A model generated the notes under the pieces. That model saw only the letters and a program-made list of their open reading frames with translations. It did not search any database and was not told the origin of the DNA. 64,000 bases of DNA from Solen grandis (lineage: Eukaryota; Mollusca; Bivalvia; Adapedonta; Solenidae): positions 60,115,746 through 60,179,745 of the forward strand of contig CM037783.1 of the NCBI GenBank assembly GCA_021229015.1. Direction: 5' to 3'. Each line of letters begins with the position of its first letter. Position 1 is the stretch's first letter. Shown one piece after another: positions 42,790 to 51,700 of the stretch. The position numbers and the translations under genes are program-made.

Positions 42790-45700
42790 TTATACAGCAC
42801 CAATAAAAGATAATATAATACATATTTCCTCACTTGTGAATCCTGTGATCTTATTAAAAATGATTTAATAACCATGTGGGACAAAAATGCTTAAAATGTT
42901 TCCCAGTCTTATTCCGCTTCACTGTTAATTGGTCAAAAACACTATTAAGCAACTTTAGATGACTTGAAAATTTAAAATGTATGCATTACTAACAACCTGA
43001 TTAAACTTTCTTAAAGTTTGCTCAGATTATTGAATTTGAGCAACCAGTCTAAGATGTAAGAAGCATGTCAAGGTCAGTGGTTACCATGGTAACATACCTT
43101 CATGTCCTTGTCCTCGATGGCTGCATTCAGGTTCCTGATCTCCTGCTGCAGTTGCTTCACCTTGCCGTTCAGCCGCTGTACCTCCCCCTCACTCATCTTA
43201 CACTGTAACCATAGCAACAGCATCATCAGAAGTATACATTTTAGGTGGTGTATTTGGAAACAACTCATTCCTTTACAAATCAGGAGAGATTGAGGGAGGA
43301 AACCCTGATATGTATAACATCAAGAAAAAACAGTTTCTTACCAACAAGCAAAAGAATAATCTATTTTAATATCATTAACATTAGCAGGGGTGCAAAAAGA
43401 TGACTGCAAATAATACACAAATGCTGTGGTGGATTTAAAATTCATGTCTTGTAACGATTGCAACCCTAACCCAGGTTGACTTACTTCATCAACAGCACCA
43501 GCGTACTTCTCCTGTGTTGTGTCAAGTTCTGTCTGCAGCTTCAGGATGGCTTGGTCTCGATTGGCAACCTGGGAAATGTATCACACAGGAGTTTAGAGAA
43601 CTTTAATAATACAAATGTTTGTTTGTTTAATGGATTTATTGTCCCGACGACAGTATTTCAGTCATTTGGAGACTATGCCTACTTGAGACAGATATAGTAC
43701 TGTCACACTGCAGTACCACGCCATAGACATGTGGCATGATACCACACCCAGTCAGATTATCCTGACAACGGGCCAAACAGTCCTGGAACTACCCTTATAT
43801 GCTAAGCACCAAGCAAGGGAGCTATAACAGTACCAATTTTTTACCACCATGGTATGTCACTTTCAGGGATTGAACCCATGACCTCCTGCTCCTAAGGGCA
43901 GACAATTTAATCACTCAGCCACCAGGATTGTACGACTACATTGGTCAAATTATATTCACTTCTTTGGTCACTAGCTACAACAATGCAACAAACTGTTTAC
44001 ACAGTGGTCACTGTATGGTCCCTATTTGTCACTGACCTCTTTCTGGCAAGTACGGTGTTTCTCCTGGGAGATGGTGAGGTCCAACTCCAGTTGGTGCACC
44101 TGTTCCTGCAGGGTAGATAACTCCTCTGATGTGTTCACACCCAGCTTGTTCAGATTGGAGTTCTCCCCCTTTAGTTTCTCTATCTCATCCTCTGCCTTCA
44201 GCAACTGTGTACACAGAAAACTGGGTGTTACTAAGTATGGATTATTTCGTTAACATTGGCATTATACAATAACTCCTTGATGCAAAGAAATATACAGTAT
44301 CATTCTGCTTTCATGATTGGACACAAATAAATATGTAAGAAATGTTGTTTTGCATTTAATCTATAATTTGTAACTAATTATTTATTGATCACTCTTTTGG
44401 ATATATATCATCTCCAATGACAGCCACAGGGGTGCTTTATATTTTCCTCAGAAAAGGTAAACATGTTTTATATATCTGCAGTTAAATACCCCCTCCATTC
44501 TTAATTTCACTTAACAATGGATTGTGCTGAGTGTAATTATGATAAAGTTACAAGAACTCTTGTATATCTACATTTATTTTGATTCTCAAAAGAGGTGGGA
44601 TGTTATTATTAAAACGATTTTTGAAAAAAAGAAAAGATAATTAACTGCATACTTCAGTGAATTTGTGATATACAGTAGATGACATATACTTACATTATTG
44701 GTACATTTGCTAATAATTTAAACTTACATCAGTGTAACATTAGCTTTATCAAGACTTACAAAGTAAACTTTATCAAGATTTACATTTGCTTTCATGACTA
44801 CTTAGTCACATCATTTGCTATACTGATTTAAATTGCTGTGATATTTGCTATATTAAGACTACACTTATGAAACAGATACTTACTGACACGGATGCAACAT
44901 TTACTATATTGACTTACATTTCTCTAACATTTCATATATTAAGATTATTTTTGTGACATTTTGACTTACATTGCTGTAATATTTGCTATATTAAAACTTA
45001 CATCATTGTAACATTTGCTATACTGAAACTAACATTGTTGTAACATTTGCTATACTGAAACTTAAACATCATTGTAACATTTGCTATACTGAAACTAACA
45101 TTGTTGTAACATTTGCTATACTGAAACTAACATTGTTGTAACATTTGCTATACTGAGACTTACATCGTTGTAACATTTGCTATACTGAGACTTACATCGT
45201 TGTAACATTTGCTATACTGAGACTTACATCACTGTAACATTTGCTATACTGAGACTTAAATAGTTGTAACATTTGCTATACTGAGACTTACATCATTGTA
45301 ACATTTGCTATACTGAAACTTACATCATTGTAACATTTGCTATACTGAGACTTACATCGTTGTAACATTTGCTATACTGAGACTTACAATCTCTGAAATA
45401 ATTGCTATACTGAGATTGTGTACAGTTTTTGCTATACTGAAAATTACATTGTTGTAACATTTGCTACACTGAGACTTAAATCATTGTAACAATTGCTTTG
45501 ACATTTGCTATACTGAGACTTACAATTGTAACATTTGCTATACTGAGACTTAAATCACTGTAATAATTGCTATACTGAGACTTACATCGTTGTAACATTT
45601 GCTATACTGAGACTGGGACTCCAGCAGGTCCTCTTGTAGATGCTTAATCTTGTCCTCCCTCTGGATTGTCTACAAACAAATTGGGTCAAAATATGGATAG

Positions 45701-48700
45701 AAAAATAAAACAAAAATGTATTCAAAGCCCTCAGTTCTATCAACTATGCTATGGGCTCAGAAATAAATAATAACCTTTGAGATATAAATACCAACATATG
45801 GAAATGAAGGAATGCAAATGAAAACATAAAATGTAAGAAAAAAAGTTACAAAAGAAAGTATATTGAAATTATCTTTTATTTCCAAATATTTGAGAACAAA
45901 AGATGTCAAGAGAGAGAGAAAAAAGAAAAAAAGAATCCTGGAGAAAAATACTGAAACTGAATGAGGTACCTAATATTTGTTAGTTCTCTTATGGCCAAAT
46001 CCTGCAGGCTTTCCTATACAGCTATAGCATATTAATGGAGCAAGTTCATTCCAAAGACAATGGATCTTATACACCAGAAAATTTTATTTACCAATCTAGG
46101 GATATTATTAAATATATGGATCAAGAGTTGGCAATTTTTCTAGATATTTATTTCTGAAATAATGAAAATTGACATTCTCATTAGATATTTTTTTAGTTTC
46201 TCCTTTCAAATATTACTATAGATAAGGTACCTCTGTAAGAGAATGACAAACTTTCCTCTAATGTAAGAAGTGACTGGACCTAATTGCAAGGATAAAACTG
46301 TCTCCAGATAACTATGAGGGTACTCTACAACAAATGGGTATTCCCAAATCTTACCTCATCTTCTGACTTCTTTCTTGTCTCGTCCAAGTCATATGACACT
46401 GAGTGAGAGCATCCTGGAGTTTCTTGATTGTCTCCGACTGTTTCCCAACTTCCTGTAACTTCTCCTGGTGTTTGGACTTCAGCTTCCCGATGTCAGAGTT
46501 CAGTTTTTGGATTGTGTCGTCTCTCACCACAACCTGATCAATGAATACAACACACATCATACATATATCTTTTTTGTCTTTTCCTATGTATTTATACAAT
46601 TAACCAATAAAAACACTTTGCTAGGAGGGGAGGGGTGGCAGTGAGGGGGTGGAGGGCGCTGAGGCAAGATTCTTCCATGAATAACCTTCCTTCCTTCCTA
46701 AACACAAAGTTCAACCCCTGTGTTGTATGTTAGGATTATTAGAAGGTTTTGGGCTCAAACTAACCAGGATGGGGGGGTGGCAGTGAGGGGGTGAAGGGAG
46801 TTGAGGCAAGATTCTTCCATGAATAACCTTCCTTCCTTCCTAAACACAAAGTTCAACCTCTGTATTGTATGTTTCAACCCCTGTATTGTATGCTTCAACC
46901 CTTGTATCGTATGTTTCAACCCCTGTATTGTATGTTTCAACCCCTGTATTGTATGTTTCAACCCTTGTATCGTATGTTTCAACCCCTGTATTGTATGTTT
47001 CAACCCTTGTATTGTATGTTTCAACCCTTGTATTGTATGTTTCCAACCCTGATTGTATGTATTGTATGTTTCAACCCCTGTATTGTATGTTTCAACCCCT
47101 GTACTGTATGTTTCAACCCCTGTACTGTATGTTTCAACCCCTGTACTGTATGTTTCAACCCCTGTACTGTATGTTTCAACCCCTGTACTGTATGTTTCAA
47201 CCCCTGTACTGTATGTTTCAACCCCTGTACTGTATGTTTCAACCCCTGTATTGTATGTTTCAACCCTTGTATTGTATGTTTCAACCCCTGTATTGTATGT
47301 TTCAACCCCTGTATTGTATGTTTCAACCCCTGTATTGTATGTTTCAACCCCTGTAATGTATGTTTCAACCCCTGTAATGTATGTTTCAACCCCTGTATTG
47401 TATGTCTCAACCCTTGTATTGTATGTTTCAACCCCTGTATTGTATGTTTCAACCCCTGTATTGTATGTCTCAACCCTTGTATTGTATGTCTCAACCCTTG
47501 TATTGTATGTCTCAACCCCTGTATTGTATGTCTCAACCCTTGTATTGTATGTTTCAACCCCTGTATTGTATGTTTCAACCCCTGTATTGTATGTTTCAAC
47601 CCCTGTATTGTATGTCTCAACCCCTGTATTGTATGTCTCAACCCCTGTACTGTATGTTTCAACCCCTGTATTGTATGTTTCAACCCCTGTATTGTATGTC
47701 TCAACCCCTGTATTGTATGTTTCAACCCTTGTATTGTATGTTTCAACCCTTGTATTGTATGTTTCAACCCCTGTATTGTATGTCTCAACCCCTGTATTGT
47801 ATGTTTCAACCCCTGTATTGTATGTCTCAACCCCTGTATTGTATGTCTCAACCCTTGTATTGTATGTCTCAACCCTTGTATTGTATGTTTCAACCCCTGT
47901 ATTGTATGTCTCAACCCTTGTATTGTATGTCTCAACCCTTGTATTGTATGTCTCAACCCCTGTATTGTATGTCTCAACCCTTGTATTGTATGTTTCAACC
48001 CCTGTATTGTATGTCTCAAACCCTGTATTGTATGTTTCAACCCGTATTACCCCTGTACTGTATGTTTCAACCCCTGTATTGTATGTAGGATTATCCTTCT
48101 TGCAGCCATTATCCTTTAATTTTCAGCCTTTTTAATTAAACCACAGCACCATGCACAATACGCCTGAGCAAGAACGCAAACAAACAACACTAAATAAAAC
48201 ATTTATTATCTGAAAAATCTTTATATGAAATTAGGAATCTTTCATCTTTACATCCAATCTAGTAACAGTAACTTCTCTTTGATTAAACCCTTTAGACCAA
48301 ATCATAAAAGAGAAATCACTGCATGAAAAGCTTACAGTAGCAATTACCAGAGACCATGCCTCTCTCTGTACAGGACAGGGAGACAGGTGTATAAAGGCAG
48401 GTAACAGATTACCTTCTCTGTGGTCTCCTTCTGTTGTCTCTGTATAGAGGCCAGGTCTGCCTTCAACTGCAGGATGAACTCTTCCTTGTTCTTCAACTGT
48501 GAAGGTAAAGACACACGGATTACATGTAAATTAATTATATTGGGGTTTTACTGACATTACAGATATTTAAGGACAATCTCATGACTAAAACTCTATCGGT
48601 AAAATCAAACTCAAATCCCTATTGAACCTAATGACCATACTTTGAGTTTGAAAATTACACATCAGTACCGTTTTTATTTTTGAAAACTTAGGGCAGATTT

Positions 48701-51700
48701 TAAAGTGACGCTACACATCAGAACCTTAAAGATGAGAAGGGAAAACTGACAAACTTGTCTAGTCTCAATTTTGATCTGGCGATTCAAAAGTATACCATGA
48801 TGTATAACTGAGCATGTGACAGGGTCACTATTGAAATGATGGCGTATCCATTATCGGACCATACTCACGTTGAGCTGCAGAGTATCGTTGCGTGACTGCA
48901 GGGAAGTCTGCTCGATGTTCATGTTGCGGAGCTGGTCCTCCAGCCGGTTGATCTCATCCAGCTGGTTCCCGCTGCGCTTCTTAAGCTCCTCCACCTGGGA
49001 GTCCAGGTTGGCAATTGAACCTTTCTTTGTGTCAATCTGGAAGAATACAGGATAAATTCTTTTGCATTTCTTGCATTGTTTTTCTCTCAAAATCATTCCT
49101 TAGAACTGTCTGGTGTCGTTGAATTGCATGTTTACAATGACATCAAAATAACTTTATTTATCCAGTGAAAAGTTTACAATAGGTATTTTGTGTTGTTTTC
49201 AAACTCATACGTCGTAAGACATGCATGTCATAATCAATGTTTATTAGCAAAGATTAAAATTGATTAGATCATTTTCAATTATGTCAATCTTTTTTTTTTT
49301 TTTTTTAAGGCCACTATTTGGTTATCTCCATTTATTATCCCCATCAAAGATGCATTTAGTGTAAACTATAATCAATCTGTATGTGTCTAAAAATGACAAA
49401 GTTGCATGAGTAACAGGGTATGTACAGTCATGAAGTAACCTACCTCGGCAGTGGATGCACGTAACTGTAACTTTATTTGTTCCATCTCCCTCTCCAACTG
49501 GTTGATCTGTAACACCCATAAACATATCAGACCTGCATATATCACAGGAACACACATTTGTAAAGATAACCCTGCTGATTTGGTTTCCAACACTTTTACA
49601 GTATTAAATACACCTTCAATATACTCAATATACTTCCATTAATAATTATACAATGTATAGCATTATACCCATGAGCCCTCGACACAGATTCTACCTAAAG
49701 ATGTCACTAAATTATGTGAACAAATAGTCTGAATTAACTTAAAATTCCAATTAATGAAAGTAGTTGATGGCAAAGGTTATAAGATAAATAGTATCTACAT
49801 TTATATTTAATGAACACTGGAAGGTTGAGCAGAGGCCAGTTTTGTATCATTTCAGCCAACTCATGTAGTAATTTCAGTATCCTATGAGTTCTCTACTAGA
49901 CCCTCTATAGATTTATGTATGGTAACTGTACTAATAAGCAACTGAACTGTTTAAAGCAGCCTGTTTACATGTATATGTGATACCTTTGATGGTATATTTA
50001 ACCTCCAACTAGTAGCAAACTGCATTAAGAAGCAAGTTTTTCTTATTCCCTAACTGTATATCATTTTGAATATGCCAAATATCCAGCAGTCGGATTCTAG
50101 GATACATTTTACAGTTTCAATTCATCAAACATCAAATGAGAAGATTTTCAATTACAACACATTATTACTAAACATCACTGGACTTTACATCCATTTTTAA
50201 CATACTGATTTACATGTTGCAATACAAAGGATCAAAGACTGAAACAAGAGGGCCATGATGGCCCTAAATCGCTCACCTGAATTCAACTGCTAGAGAGAAA
50301 ATGCTTAAGCATACGTTTCCTGAAAATTGTTTCGTACATTAATAAACAAGAGGGCCAAGATGGCCCTTGGTCGCTCACCTGAGAAAGATGATTGCTTAAG
50401 AAATAAAGATGCTTGAGTGTAAAAGTGAAATCTGGCTTTTTTTTTATGGTGAAATGGGCATAACTCCTAAATTTACAAGTCAATATCAGTTATAATTGAA
50501 CCCGATTGTGAGATTATGGGCATAAACATTGTCTTAAAGTTTAAAAATGATTGTTAAAAAAATGAAGTTGGCAGAGAATAAACAAAGTGAAATCTTGCAT
50601 TTTTTGTATTAAAAGGGGCATAACTCCCGACCTAAATGACCCATCTCAGCCACAATTGAACTCAATCGAGACATTATGGTCATAACATTGTATAAAGTTT
50701 GAAGAGATTGCTAAAAAGATGAAGATGCTAGAGTGTAAACAAAGTGATCTGGCATTTTTTTGAATATTAAAAGGGGCATAACTTCTGAACTAATTGACGG
50801 ATCTCAGCATTAATCGAACTCAATCGAGACCTTATGGTCATAAACATTGTAATCAAGTTTGAAGAAGATTGCTCAAAAGATGAAGATGCTAGAGTGTAAA
50901 CAACGTGAAATCTGGCTTTTTTTTATATTAAAAGGGGCTAATCCTGACCTAATTATGATCTCAGCATAATCGAACTCAATCGAGACTTATGGTCATAAGC
51001 ATTGCCATAAAGTTTGAAGATGATTGCTCAAAAGATGAAGATGCTAGAGTGTAAACAAAGTGAAATATGGCATTTTTTTAATATTAAAAGGGGCATAACT
51101 CCTGACCTAATTGATGAATCTCAGCCATAATCGAACTCAATTGAGAACTTATGGTCATAAGCATTGCCATAAAGTTTGAAGATATTGCTCAAAATGAAGA
51201 TGCTAGAGTGAAACAATGAAACCTGACCTAATGTCGATATCAGCCATAATCAACTTGGCCGGATTTTATGGTTATAAACATTGTTAAAGTTTAAAATTAT
51301 GAAATGAAGATGCTAGAGTGCAAACAATGTGAAATCTGGCTTTTTTGAATTTTAAAAGGGGCATAACTCCTGACCTAATGTTCCGATATCAGCCATAATC
51401 AAACTTGGCCGAGATTTTATGGTTATAAACATTGTTTTAAAGTTTGAAAATAATTGCTCATAAAATGAAGATGCTAGAGTGCAAACGAACAAATTGTGGA
51501 CGACGGACGGACGGACGGACGGACGACGGACATTCATCGATCCTAAAAGCTCATCCTGAGCACACGTGCTCAGGTGAGCTAAAAAATGTGATAATAGGTT
51601 GTAATATTAGAAAAATAATAATATATTACTTATTTTTCCCCTTTTTTTAACTGACAATGAGTGCTAAAAAATGAAAATATTAAAGTTCAAACAGAGTGAA

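Noticed and set aside
46865..48135. Long frames of 235-416 codons on both strands (VSTPVLY, FNPCIVC, GLKHTIQ repeats)
   Set aside because: They are direct translations of the 21-bp array in an intron. Every frame is equally repetitive, with no start context, splice support or composition typical of protein.
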